Part shown: one piece after another, positions 1-10,966 of the stretch | How positions within the stretch are numbered: the stretch's first letter is position 1 | Layout: each line of letters starts with the position of its first letter | Assembly: GCA_022376465.1 (NCBI GenBank) | Contig: JACDTU010000005.1 | Location: 918,001 to 982,000 of the forward strand | Source of the DNA: Cubamyces lactineus | Taxonomy: Eukaryota > Basidiomycota > Agaricomycetes > Polyporales > Polyporaceae | Direction: 5' to 3' | DNA: 64,000 nucleotides | Notes under the pieces: generated by a model | Seen by the model: only the letters and a program-made list of their open reading frames with translations | Database searches by the model: none | Told to the model about the DNA's origin: nothing | Made by a program: the position numbers and the translations under genes

Positions 1-1505
1 CTCAAGGCTTACTATGGACAGGTGGAGGGGAACATGGGCTGGAAGATGGAACCGTCATCGTTTCCACATCCGGGTCCACCGTCGCCAGATGCAAACAGCA
101 AGGTGGTGCCCCGAGCGCTGAGCTGTGCGTAAGCCTGGCACAATTTGCTGTGTTTGTCGTTAGACTGGCGATGAATGAGACAGAACACTTGAGCTTACTC
201 TGCCAGAGCGAAGGACAAGGAGCTCTCTTCGAGCGCGTAGCTCGTCGTGAGTACCTGCGGGAGCTTGTCAAGCGCCAAGATGGCATTCGCCTCGTCCAAG
301 AATCCGTCGAGGTCGCCATCTTGGGTGTTGGCACCGACAAAGTAGTACGTCACTGGGACGTCGGTAGCCAACCCGACGGTATATTGCAGATCCAATTCCT
401 ATACCAGATCGAACGAAAACGATGAGAGGATGAAGCAGACAGCCCAATGTGACGTCAAACTCACCCCTTCGAGTACCGAGGGATAGTTCTGGTCGTTATC
501 CCCACCGTCGATGCCATAAACGCTGAAGTTGGTGGCTGGGTCCATGTCCGGCCGGTACGTCTCCAAAAAGGTCTATCACAGGTGAAACCTGCGTCAATCC
601 ATGTGTGCATATCTGGCATAATTAGATACGTACCTCCAGCCAAGCGTAATGGGCCGTGTTTCCGAAGAAACCGGTGACACCAAGCTGGTTGTCGGCATGC
701 ACAGCAGGCGTGAGTGGGATGTTGTATAGCGCCTGCAGGCATGCCGGGGTGGTGCCATTTGCGCATGCGGCGGCTAGCCCGTCTTGAGATACAGCGGCAT
801 GATACGAGCCTTGCACCGCCGATGCAGACGGAGCCTTGGGTGCGAAGGGCGTCGGAAACCTACCGTGCATGTCAGGAAAAGCAAGATGGGTGTATGTAGG
901 ATGTCGTGAGCCTTACGAGACCGTGGGATGGACTAGATCGATATGGCCCCGTAGAGATTCGGGGAGAGAGTAGGCCAATGTGCGGATAGTCTGTGCACCC
1001 GTCCCGGTGTGTTTAAAGACGGTGAAGTTTGTGTTGAATAGATCGTTTGCCTTGTTCACTGGCACCTGGATGCTAATCCAGTCGCCAGCGGGGGAAAGGG
1101 CCTTGGCCGTGAGATCGTTCTCCTTGAGCCAGGTATTGACGGCATCGAGAGTGGATGGTTGCGGCGCGACGAAGCGCTCAACCTGTGGGATCGGTCCGTG
1201 TAAATCATCGCCAATTGCGGACTCGTACTGCGTACCTCTTCCTTGCTCAAGTACTGGCCATACGAGGCGCTGTCAGGATCGCTGACCTCGTAAAGCGCGT
1301 TGACGATCCCGTCCGGGTTGCTCTGAGCGAGAGCCAGTCGCAGGTTGAGCGTCTGCTGCGGAGGTGCAGGACCCACTGCAGTGAAGCCCTGAGGAAGCGT
1401 CTCCCTTAACTCATGGATCTGGAACGCCGACGACCGCGAATTGAGCGGGTTCGCAACCGCGACTCCAATCAGGACGAAAGCCGTCAGCACAGAGGCAGAG
1501 AACAT
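1..1505 (-). CDS. Secreted S53 sedolisin peptidase (tripeptidyl-peptidase-like), copy 1, 3' end outside window
   Basis: Predicted extracellular serine-carboxyl peptidase that removes tripeptides from protein N-termini at acid pH (family knowledge). The start is the ATG at 1505, followed by a signal peptide (MFSASVLTAFVLIGVAVA) and NPL. Exons 1-2 (to about 1055) hold the Pro-kumamolisin activation domain with YGQYLSKEEV and [12 protein letters not shown]. The catalytic Glu and Asp lie in SEGELDLQY, assembled across an intron with donor near 470 and acceptor near 397. The oxyanion-hole Asp lies in [15 protein letters not shown]. The exon ending near position 14 carries a GT donor, so the last coding exons, including the catalytic Ser, lie left of the window. 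Introns are short. A TATA box sits 60 nt upstream. The reading frames are intact in the part seen. It is the downstream member of a head-to-tail array with two full paralogs at 2259-7260. Confidence 0.88.
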
Positions 1506-2258
1506 GGTGACGAGGAGGAACGCGGAGAGTATTCCTACTGAGGTCCTGTACCGCCAGTGGCCGCCTTTATAATGCTTGCTCTCGATGTTACACGGCCAAT
1601 CATCGTCTGAGTGGGAAGAGGGCGTCCGTCTATGCAAATTGCATGCATCGTTACTTCTCACATCGGGACGAAATCCCACTGATACTTTGCGAGGCCAGAC
1701 CTCTGCGACAGGGCCAACACGGGCGATGGCCAAATGACGCCGAGCGCGTGCCGGCTAGGCTGCATCAAATGCTGCTCTCGGTCATCATGCGGTTACAAAA
1801 CGGTAGCATGAGCGTCTCATACGGTGGACTCATCCCGATATTGATCTACCGAACGGACATGGAATGCCTTACGCTCGACCATTCGTTTGTTGTGAATCTT
1901 GTGATGGAGTACTCGCACATTCCAGAGGGCTGTCGCCCTTTGCCCGTAAGATGGGATCATGATGAGTCATGTCAGAATAGCTGGAACGCATCGAATATAC
2001 TTCGTCTGTCCCTGGAGATGACAGAACTGAGTTCGGATGAGATCATGGGCGGGCGGCAACGCGGCGCTGCATCATCTACTCACTGAAGGTTGCTTGACCT
2101 GTAAACAAACCATCGACGGACTAAGTGTACTCCCGTGCACGCGCCAGCCCTTCATACCGGTGTGTTTGATACTGATACCAAATAACACAACTCGCTACAA
2201 GCACCAAACAGGACCACATCAAGTTCAGCATACGGAGACGTTCTAGTGACGCTATACT
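1506..2258. other. Intergenic between S53 copies 1 and 2
   Basis: About 750 bp holding the copy 1 promoter and the 3' flank of copy 2. The open frames here show no domain, no splice pattern and no relation to the neighbours. I see no gene. Confidence 0.6.
1566..1571 (-). promoter_or_regulatory. TATA box of S53 copy 1
   Basis: On the minus strand the context reads gcattataaaggcgg, with TATAAA about 60 nt before the ATG at 1505. S53 copy 3 has the near-identical gcattataaaagagg at a similar distance, which supports a shared core promoter. Confidence 0.65.
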
Positions 2259-4388
2259 TCAAAGATTCAACAAGCCAAGTAACCTGTCAAAGCGAGGTGT
2301 TCCTAGTCCAGTGACCTGTATGGTACACGGTCACATCAGCATGCACCTGGCAGATTCAGCCCATGGCCACGTACCGGATCCCAACCGACCGACGCGTTGA
2401 ACCCATGTGCAATTCCGTTAGTAGTACACCGAACGGAGCTGTTCCCGGTCGTTATGTCCGTGAACGCCTTATAACCCTGCTTGTACAGCCACGGATTTAA
2501 GAAACCAAGCGGCGGACGACCCGCGGACTCCAAACGGTCGTTCACCAGTGCGACGATGCTGGCCACCGTCGGACTCGCAGCGCTGGTTCCGTATATCGGA
2601 TAATAAGAGCCCCCGCCGTAGATGGTGAACTTATCCGCCTTCGCGGCGATATCGGGGAACGCGCGTCCCGATGCATTGTATGCACCTTCGTTGTCTTCAC
2701 TGTGGGTTTTGAGGTAGGAAGAGACCGCAGCGTCTTGATACGCTGGGCGGGGGTAGTAGTTGGAGAAACCGCCACCGGAGCCTGACCACGCCTCTTCCGG
2801 AGAGAAGCTCTGGGTACCGCCTACTGATGTTACGCTAGCCATGTTGATAAGTAGTGCACATGAACGTCATTTGTACTGTACTTACAAGGGGCAATTCGAA
2901 GGGAATGTTGGTTGAAACACAGTGCCGTCGTCGTTACCGCATCCCGGCCCACTATCACCGGACGCGAAGAGGACAGAGGTCCCCCTGACACCAAGCTGAG
3001 CATACGCTTGGCACAGCTTGCTGCGACGGCCACGAGCATCACGATTTGCACTTGAGTGTGCTGTAATGGCCTAGTATCGACGAACATACTTACTCGGTGA
3101 GAGCGAATGAGACTGAGCTTTCCTCCAGGCCATAGCTCGTTGTAAGCACGTGCGGAAGCTGGTCAAGTGCCAGGATAGCATTGGCCTCGTCCAGGAATCC
3201 GTCGAGACCACCGTCCTGGTTGTCCAGGCCAATGAAGTACAGAGTGACTGGGACATCCGTCGCCAGACCAACCGTATATTGAATGTCCAACTCCTGAATA
3301 TCGTGTGAGAAATCCACATTTTGAGAAAGTGGTTTCGAGGCGACTCACCCCTTCGGATTCGGAGGGCTCGTTCTGATCGTTCACTCCGCCATCGATGCCG
3401 ACGACGCTGAAGTTAGTGCCCGGGTCCATGTCAGGACGATACGTCTCCAAAAACGTCTGTCGCTTATTCAGCGATCCAGTTGTATGCGGCATAGCCTATC
3501 GAAACAAACCTCAAGCCATGCGTAATGTGCGCTATCCCCGATGAATCCGGTCACGCCGAGTTGATTGTCCTTGTTCACAGCAGGAGTAAGCGGTATATTG
3601 TACAGTTCTTGCAAGCAGGGCACAGTCGTGCCGTTACCGCATACGGACTGCAAGTCGCGTCGAGAGATGGTACTATGGTACGCGCCACCAGGAAGCGGTG
3701 AGGACGGCTTCAAAGCGGGTGACGTTGGGAACCTGCCAAAGCACAGTGTTAGAATAGATCACCCGAGAAGTCAAGATATAGTTACGTACGAGATCGTAGG
3801 ATGTACGAGGTCTACATGACCTTGCAGAGATTCGGGTAGGGAGTAGGCCAGGGTACGGATGCTTACCACACCCAACACGACTTGACGATAGACGCTGAAC
3901 TCCGTATCGAACAGGTCATTCGCCTTGCCGACTGGTAGCTCGATACTGATCCAATCGCCAGCTGGCGAGAGAATCTGATGTACAAGGTCGTTTTCCTTCA
4001 GCCACGCATTGACGGCGTTCACAGTAGCTGTCTGCGGAGCCACAAGACGCTCGACCTATCATGTCGAAGAGCTGCAATCAGAATAGTCGCCACAGCCTGC
4101 TAGACTTTAGATACTCACTTCGTCTTTGCTCAAATACCGGCCGTACGACGCGCTGTCTGGATCGCTGACTTGATATAGTGAGTCAATCAGCCCGCTGGGA
4201 TCGCTCTGAGCAAGAGCAAGACGAAGTCTGATTGTCTGCTCTGCAGGAGCAGGGCCGACTTGGGTGAATCCTGGAGGAGCTGCTTCCCTCCGTTCATGCA
4301 CCTGGAACGTTGGGGACCTTGTGCCGAGTGGGTTCGCGACAGCGACTCCGAGACAGACGAAGGCGACGAAGGCTGAGGCAGAGACCAT
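2259..4388 (-). CDS. Secreted S53 sedolisin peptidase (tripeptidyl-peptidase-like), copy 2
   Basis: Complete gene. The ATG at 4388 starts a signal peptide ([18 protein letters not shown]). The activation domain spans exons 1-3 (YGRYLSKDE, then [24 protein letters not shown]). Catalytic Glu and Asp are in SEGELDIQY, joined across an intron; the oxyanion Asp is in [15 protein letters not shown]; the nucleophile Ser is in [12 protein letters not shown] (about 2575-2590). A naive reading stops at 2336, but the real end lies past a 59-nt intron (2316-2374): GWDP then [13 protein letters not shown] and a TGA at 2259. This restores the usual family C-terminus with its calcium-site region. Estimated length is about 560 residues, normal for the family. 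All catalytic residues are present, so it is expected to be active and secreted. Its upstream TATA-like element is weaker (cataaatgcg) than those of its neighbours. Confidence 0.9.
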
Positions 4389-5120
4389 ATCAATGGCAGG
4401 TGAAATGCGAGAAGGGAGAGGCGGGATCGCGCATAGGGACCAAAACGCATTTATGTCTCGCAAGAGGGACGAGTCGCTGTTTAACGTAATGGGAGAGGAC
4501 TGGTGCCCTCTAGACCCTGAGGATAAACCAGGTACTCAGTCCTGATCGGGGAGAAAATCCTTGAGGACTTACATTGCTGACAACTGCCACATGGATATGC
4601 TGGCATTCAACGGTTACACACGGCGGGGTATGAGTGTGGTGTTCCTGGGGAAGCGCTCGGAAACTGCGATTGAATGTCAATGGCGGAGGTCGGTCGCTGA
4701 TCTCGTCAGAAAGCGCTCTCAGTCGGAGGCTGGCTGAAAGACGGAAGTAACAAGTGTCGCATTCCCACGAAATACAAGAGACAAGATGGGGCCGTTGCGA
4801 AAGGCGAACACGAAACCACCTGCCACGTACCAACGGAGCAGAACCGATACGATGCATGAGTAAGAGCAGAACAAGGACGCAGTTACACAATGCTTACCTC
4901 GTTCACGACGTCGACAATGCCGTGTGCTCCAGCGTCATTGCGTACATGCATGAAACAATGAAACTCGCAAGTCCATAGCGAGCGAAGTGCGATTGTGGTA
5001 ATCCAACGGTATACAGTTCGAATCCATAGTCCATAACACGTCCGATGAGCGGGTCACACAGATGATTGTCCTTTAAGAACACGGAACGATGGGATGGCGC
5101 CTATCTGCACCGGAAAGCGT
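4389..5120. other. Intergenic between S53 copies 2 and 3
   Basis: About 730 bp. It contains the copy 2 promoter, with a degenerate TATA-like cataaat near 4450 on the minus strand, and the 3' flank of copy 3. A ttcgaatcc string near 5018 looks like a Pol III B box but no tRNA cloverleaf can be formed around it. No gene seen. Confidence 0.55.
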
Positions 5121-7260
5121 TTAGAGATGTAGTATCTCAAGAAGCTTGTCGAAACGAGGCGTGCCCAGACCAGTAACCTGGAAGTACAAGGTCCGATCAG
5201 CATGCAGTCAACACGCTGACATTGGATAAGGGACTACATACCGGATCCCAGCCCTTCACCGCATTAAACCCGTGCGCCGTGCCATTTGAGCTGCACCGTA
5301 GAGAGCTATTACCAGTTGTGATATCCGTGAACGCCTTGTACCCCTGCTTGTACAACCACGGGTTCAAGAATCCGAGCTGCGGGCGATGAGCAGACTCAAG
5401 ACGATCGTTGATCAGCGCGATGATGCTCGCCATGGTCGGGCTCGATGCGCTAGTGCCGAAGATGGGGTAGAATGAATCCCCAGCATAGATTATGAACTCG
5501 TCCGCCTTCGCGGCGATGTCAGGGAATGCGCGTCCGGATGCGTTATATGCGCCCTTGTTATCATTGCCGTGAGCCTTCAGGTATGCAGAAACGGCGGCCT
5601 CCTGATATGCCGGGCGAGAGTAATAGTTGGAGAATCCGCCTGACGAGCCTGTCCAGGCTTCTTCAGGAGCGAAGCCTTGGGTGCCGCCGACCGAAGTGAC
5701 GCTACATGTGTCAATTAGACGAGTAGAAGAAGTGACACGACACCGGCTTACAATGGGCAGTTCGAAGGGAAGAACGCGTCAAACACGCTCCCGTCATCGT
5801 TACCACATCCAGGTCCGTCGTCGCCAGCTGCGAAGAGCAGCGTGGTCCCACGGGCGCCGAGTTGAGCATAGGCCCGGCAAAGCTTGCTATATAGACCGTT
5901 CAGTATGTTAGGTATGACGCATGGGCGAGTACTCGACATACTCGGTCAACGCGAACGATAACGAGCTCTCTGGGAAACCATAGCTCGTAGTCAGCACCTG
6001 TGGGAGCTTGTCAAGAGCAAGGATGGCATCCGCTCCATCCAGGAAGCCATCGAGGTCGCCGTCTTGGTTGTCATAACCAATGAAGTAGTATGTTACTGGG
6101 ACATCGGTCGCCAGACCGACGGTGTACTGAATGTCCAACTCCTAGAAACGACACAGCTCATAAGTACACGAAGGGCGGCGAGCACGAGTTAATCTTACCC
6201 CTTCGGACACCGAAGGATAGTTCTGATCATTGTCACCGCCGTCGATGCCGAAGACGCTGAAATTGGTGCCAGGGTTCATGTCGGGACGATATTTCTCCAA
6301 GAACGTCTATCATCAAGTCAGAACACTGATTCATGATCTGCTCAGAGATTCTCGACTGACCTCGAGCCACGCATAGTGCGCACTATTTCCGAAGAAGCCA
6401 GTCACGCCAAGCTCGTTGTCCTTGTGAACGGCAGGGGTAAGCGGAATCTTGTATAGCTCTTGCAAGCAGGGTACAGTAGTGCCGTTTGAGCACACCGCCT
6501 TCAAGCCGCCTTCCTCCACAGTCGTATGAAAGGCAACCTGAGAGGCCGTAGTTGACGGTTTCAAAGAGAAGGACGTCGGGAACCTGTTCTCTGTGTCGTC
6601 AGATCAGGGAAACGACGAGAGTAATGGGACACGTACGAGACTGTAGGGTGGACGAGGTCGACATGGCCTTGCAACGGTGCCGGCAGGGAGTAAGACAAGG
6701 TACGGATCGTCTCAGCACCTGATCCGGTATGCCGGAAGACGCTGAAGTTGGTATTGAACAAATCATTCGCTTTGCTGACCGGAACCTGGATGCTAATCCA
6801 GTCACCGGCGGGGGAGAGAGACTTGGATGTGAGACCATTCTCCTTCAACCACGCGTTGACCGCGTTGACGGTAGCCGCCTGCGGGGCAATGAACTGTTCA
6901 ACCTATGATGCGCCCGTTCAGTTGTCATTTTGTTTCGAAAGATAGGTGTCCAAGTCGTTAGTTCGACCCGGATCATCATGTGGCCCTTACCTCATTCTTA
7001 CTCAAGTACTGGCCGTACGACGCGCTATCGGGATCGCTGACTTTGTACAGCGAGTCGATGACGCCGTCAGGATCGCTCTGAGTAAGAGCGAGACGAAGGC
7101 TGATCGTCTGCTCTGCAGGAGCGGGGCCGACCTGGGTGAATCCTTGAGGAGCCGCTCGCCTCAGTTCATGAACCTGGAACGTTGTGGACCTCGCGCTGAG
7201 CGGGTTCGCGGCAACGAGCCCGAGATAGACGAACGCCACGAACGCAGAGGTGGAGAACAT
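5121..7260 (-). CDS. Secreted S53 sedolisin peptidase (tripeptidyl-peptidase-like), copy 3
   Basis: Complete gene. The ATG at 7260 opens a signal peptide (MFSTSAFVAFVYLGLVAA). The activation domain includes YGQYLSKNE, then VEQFIAPQAATV and [12 protein letters not shown]. Catalytic Glu and Asp are in SEGELDIQY (split by an intron near 6137-6196), the oxyanion Asp in [15 protein letters not shown], and the Ser in FGTSASSPTMAS (about 5430-5455). The last intron follows GWDP (donor gtatgtagtc near 5240), and the final exon encodes [18 protein letters not shown] with TAA at 5121. The exon-intron layout matches copies 1 and 2 throughout, so the array arose by tandem duplication of an already intron-split gene. 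The frame is intact and the enzyme is likely active. Confidence 0.9.
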
Positions 7261-7311
7261 GGAGGGGAGAGGAGGAAGGCAGGGAATATCCTATGCAGGG
7301 AGGAAGCCTCT

Positions 7312-7317
7312 TTTATA
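7312..7317 (-). promoter_or_regulatory. TATA box of S53 copy 3
   Basis: The minus strand reads gcattataaaagagg about 52 nt upstream of the ATG at 7260. The element and its flanks match the copy 1 promoter, pointing to common regulation of the array. Confidence 0.65.
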
Positions 7318-7919
7318 ATGCATCGTCGTTGGCGAGGCAGCCCCATGGCCAACGTTAACATCAAGTGAAATGGAAGAATTCAAGTCAGAGAAGCATCAAG
7401 ACCACACTATTCTTCGACAACCCCATCATCGCACCTTCCATCTTGGGAACGGTAATCCTTAGACAGCTGCTTACTCCATCAATCGACCTATTAGTAATCA
7501 ATAACACGCAACTACAATCTCATATCCGCCGCCCATGCTCATAAATGCTGCATAGGACTCGACACGAACAAGTGCGACCTCGAACAAATGGTCCCGGGCT
7601 ATGCTCTAATATTGTCATAGTATCTCATACGGGACTCTAAGCCCGCCATTCCCTCATAGTGTATCCCTTAACTGCGCGCAATCAGCGCTGTCACGAGCTA
7701 GGTACTTACGGAAGAATGTCAACGGCGAACGTCGGCAGTCGGTCAGTCCTTGCAGAGGTGAACATGTAAGGGCTTCTCTTGGTACAAATCACCCCATAAT
7801 TCGATTCGTCCGACGACAATGGGTGATCTTGAAACCTCACACGAAGCGACGCGATTTGCAATGAGTTATCACAGGCGTCGCTCTAGCGCTCTCCGAGTGT
7901 GCAGCGATTCACCGATATG
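7318..7919. other. Intergenic upstream of S53 copy 3
   Basis: About 600 bp with no coding signal that I can support. It presumably carries upstream regulatory sequence of copy 3. Confidence 0.5.
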
Positions 7920-8240
7920 CCGGCGGAAGGCGCTCCAAAACCGATGACCTGACAGCGTCATCCCCAGTCAGCTTCTCGACAATTCAGTCCATTTGCAACT
8001 CGACGGTCAGATACTCACCGGGTCTCAACCTTCCGTGGCCTCGATGGGGATTGTGACATTCTCTGCACACATGATCGTATTCGCTTCGGTCGTAAAGTTG
8101 ACTTGGGCGCCTTGTAGCTTTCATTGTACAGCCAGGGTTTGATGAAGCCAAGCGGCAGTCGCCCTGCAGACGCGACAGGACGCGGCCCGGTCGTTCACAA
8201 ACGCGACGATGCTTGCGACGGTTGGGCTTGCTTCGAAATC
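7920..8240 (-). pseudogene. Decayed 3' end of a fourth S53 peptidase gene
   Basis: On the minus strand a stretch still reads [15 protein letters not shown], then after a one-base frameshift near 8175-8185 ASAGRLPLGFIKPWLYN and SYKAP. This is the sedolisin segment from just after the catalytic Ser to the conserved NPWLY. Further on, EATEG is followed by a TGA where the family has Trp (GWDP becomes G-stop-DP at 8025-8027). Next come a preserved gtgagt donor, a cag acceptor near 7949, and VIGFGAP in place of VTGLGTP. The 5' part of the gene is missing. Frameshift, stop and truncation make it a relic. Its sequence differs enough from copies 1-3 that it may come from an older or separate sedolisin subfamily. 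Confidence 0.75.
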
Positions 8241-9165
8241 ACGCGAGAAGGCGAAGAATATGTCGAGTGATGCGGTATGGGCCAGATAATGCCCTGGCGA
8301 CAGACTCCACCGAGGCGTGGGATATCATGCCAGTCGATGTCCAACATACGTCTAATGACGGAGAGGGCCAGTGAGTATACTGAATCTAGGAGCACCGTTA
8401 CAATACTCATGGCCCCCGTAGTACTTGTGGCGGAGTGACGCTCCTCCATCCACAAGACCACACACACACCCACGGTTTGTTGAGTGCTCTGTGCTCGAAC
8501 GACGTCCAAGGGAAGCATCTGTGATATCAATGTAGTAGTCATTGATTTAGGCGCTCAAGGCGGGATCTAAGATGTCGAGCTTCCGGCATTTGCCGGTAAT
8601 GCTGCAGATCTAAGCGAGGCGCGTTGAAGCGCGTTGACCTAGGCCTCTTCCATACTCCAGGCTTCAAGCTAGCTATATCTTCGCTCCGTGACTTCATCCG
8701 GTGGGTTTCTCTCTGTTACGTCGAGGTGGGACTCAATCATACCGCTATTCAGAGCTCAGTATCTCAAGCGTCTGGAGGACCGAGCAGCAGCAGCAGAGTG
8801 ATGCGTGCACATGAAGTTTAGCTTTTCAGTATGCGTCCGAATGTAGATTGTGATCTTGCTGCGTCTGAGTCTGTTCTAGTAGTGCTCAAAACAATGCATC
8901 TTCTTGGCCAAATAGTAGCACGCATCAGCTTCGCTACTGGCAGAGTCGAGGAGGCTACGAAGAAGCAGCCACCGGGTGTGCCACGCTCTATTCCCATTGT
9001 GCTTCTGCTGACTGTGTTACTCACTACCCAAGAGCGTGTTGTACATTCCCTTTTCCATACCATCCAACCTGACGGGTATGTACATAACCACGCAGCATTC
9101 ATTATCATCTGTACCTTGTCCACCACTAGCCTCGCGACCCGCAACGCCTTATCAGCTGTATCATC
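8241..9165. other. Intergenic between S53 relic and NTase-like array
   Basis: About 925 bp. I could not extend the S53 relic upstream (5') into this stretch. The open frames on both strands lack domains and splice logic. It includes the promoter of the first array gene. Confidence 0.5.
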
Positions 9166-10558
9166 ATGGCAGAAACAGAGTTGGTTCAACCACCCAGAGT
9201 TACCGCCCTGGCCCTACTACAATCACGTACTGTCTACGTATACATCTCCTCCCACTGCTCGCCTCGGAGTCTCCTGCGCTTTCGTCAGGTCAACCGTGCC
9301 GCGCGCCAGGCTGTCCAGGACTACATGGTGCGCACGTTCGACATCAGCAAGCGTCTCGAGCGTTTCTTCTGCAACCCCACCGTGTTCCGCTCCTTACAAG
9401 CTCGCACCGCTACGGTGATCTCTGGCTCGTTTGCCCTCCAGTTCTTCGACAGAACGTACTACCCGGAGTCGGAACTCGATGTTTACGTCCACCCAGATCG
9501 TTCCGTACTCGACGTTGGTCTCTACCTAGAATCTGAAGGATATGCGCTACTGCCGTGCTCGTGGCAGCTAGAGAACTGGCATGATGAAGTGGAGAGACTC
9601 TGTCAAACCATGCACGATCCGATGGATGCACTGTATGTCATGCAGGGCACCCGCGCTGTCTACACCTTCGTTCGACCCCCTACTCCCGCCGCCCCGGCGG
9701 CGCCCATACGGAAGATCCAGATTATCGTTTCCAGGTCGTCCCCATTCAGAGCGTTGTTGGACTTCCACTCTAGTATGTGCTCAGCTTGCGTCATGCTTCT
9801 GAATGCTAACGAGCCACTTTGTATATCTCCCCAGCGAGCATATTGAACATCGTCACATACAACGCAGCGTACTCCCTATACCCCCAGGCAACCCTGGAGG
9901 AGTATAGATCCCTCGTCCTGAACGGAGGTGACCAGGGCAAGGCCGCTGCGCTCGAAAAGTATTCCAGGCACGGGTGGCAGGCAATTCCGAACCCATCTCC
10001 GCTAATCCAACAGCTCGACCATTCTCTCCTCCACATAGGCAAGTCCCGCTGGGTGTGCGACGAACATACATGGACGATTCCCCTCTCCATGGAGGGCGTG
10101 GAGCCACCAAAACCAGCCAGCCCGACCTCGCCCGTGCTTTCCTGGGATCCGATAGTGGAATGTGGATGGAAGTTCGTCCACTCGAGCACCCCGCGTTCTC
10201 GGCTGGTCGTGGTAGAATTCAGTGTCGTGAGAAGCACAATCTTGCGCTGGCGCTATACCACCGGACACAAGGGTTACCTTCGCCAACTGATAGCCTTCTT
10301 CATAACGCAGGGGAGTTTGCAACACATGCTGAAGAGGCTGGACGAGGAGGCTCCTGCGGTGGAAGAGCTCGCAGACACATGGACGTGGTGAGTAATATAT
10401 TATGGGACGACGGCCACCTCTGTTGACGGATGGGAGCGCGTAGGTGGGACAGAGTGCTGCCATTGTTCAGAGCTAAATTTCGGACTCAACATGATTTGAT
10501 GTCAGACAAGGGCGAGTCAGAGAGACGTACCTGGTTTCCGTACGATCTGAGCGACTGA
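9166..10558 (+). CDS. F-box-like / nucleotidyltransferase-fold protein, array copy 1
   Basis: Unnamed protein of 424 residues in three exons: 9166-9772, 9835-10387, 10444-10558. Summed coding length is divisible by three. The N-terminus (SPRSLLRFRQVNRAARQAV) resembles the second half of an F-box. Residues around 85-110 carry SGSFALQFF followed by SELDVYVH, the GS...DxD arrangement of the nucleotidyltransferase superfamily with a 14-residue spacer. A later strand, RKIQIIVSR, sits where a third acidic residue is often found but has Gln. The region SILNIVTYNAAYSLYP opens exon 2. An apparent stop at 10391 (WTW-stop) is really a donor: the 56-nt intron leads to a third exon reading WDRVLPLFRAKF, conserved in all three copies. 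Location is probably intracellular, as no signal peptide is seen. The activity is unknown and the NTase assignment is inference from the motif. Confidence 0.72.
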
Positions 10559-10966
10559 GATCTACATAGCAAGCTTGAATCGAATCGAGTGAGCCTGAGA
10601 TCTTCAAATTCCAAGACATTACGTGCTTATATGTGACATAAAAAGTGAAAGTCTGATGACAGTATGCAACGTTTAATTGAGGGGACATTGCAGATGTGGT
10701 ATAAAGACGGACGTCGTGTCTAAGTTGCAGTATCATTACGCATCGGGAAACGCCACTGGCGCGCTATGTGTTGACCTCGTGACCGTGCGATTGTTTACAG
10801 TACCACCTCGATCGCGTCTCGATCGCGTCTAACCCATCTCTCCATCTCCCCTCACACGTTTCTTCGAACGCATTCCACCTGGTAAGCTCTCCCTAGTTTC
10901 ATACTTGAAGCGATATCAGATTTACGCACTCGAACAGATATTACCTTGCTCTACGTATTCTAGCAA
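10559..10966. other. Intergenic between array copies 1 and 2
   Basis: About 400 bp with a short direct repeat of tcgatcgcgtc near 10809-10829 just before the second gene. No coding sequence seen. Confidence 0.5.

Noticed and set aside
4960..5040. Possible tRNA around a ttcgaatcc B-box-like string
   Set aside because: No A box at the right distance and no acceptor or anticodon stem can be formed.
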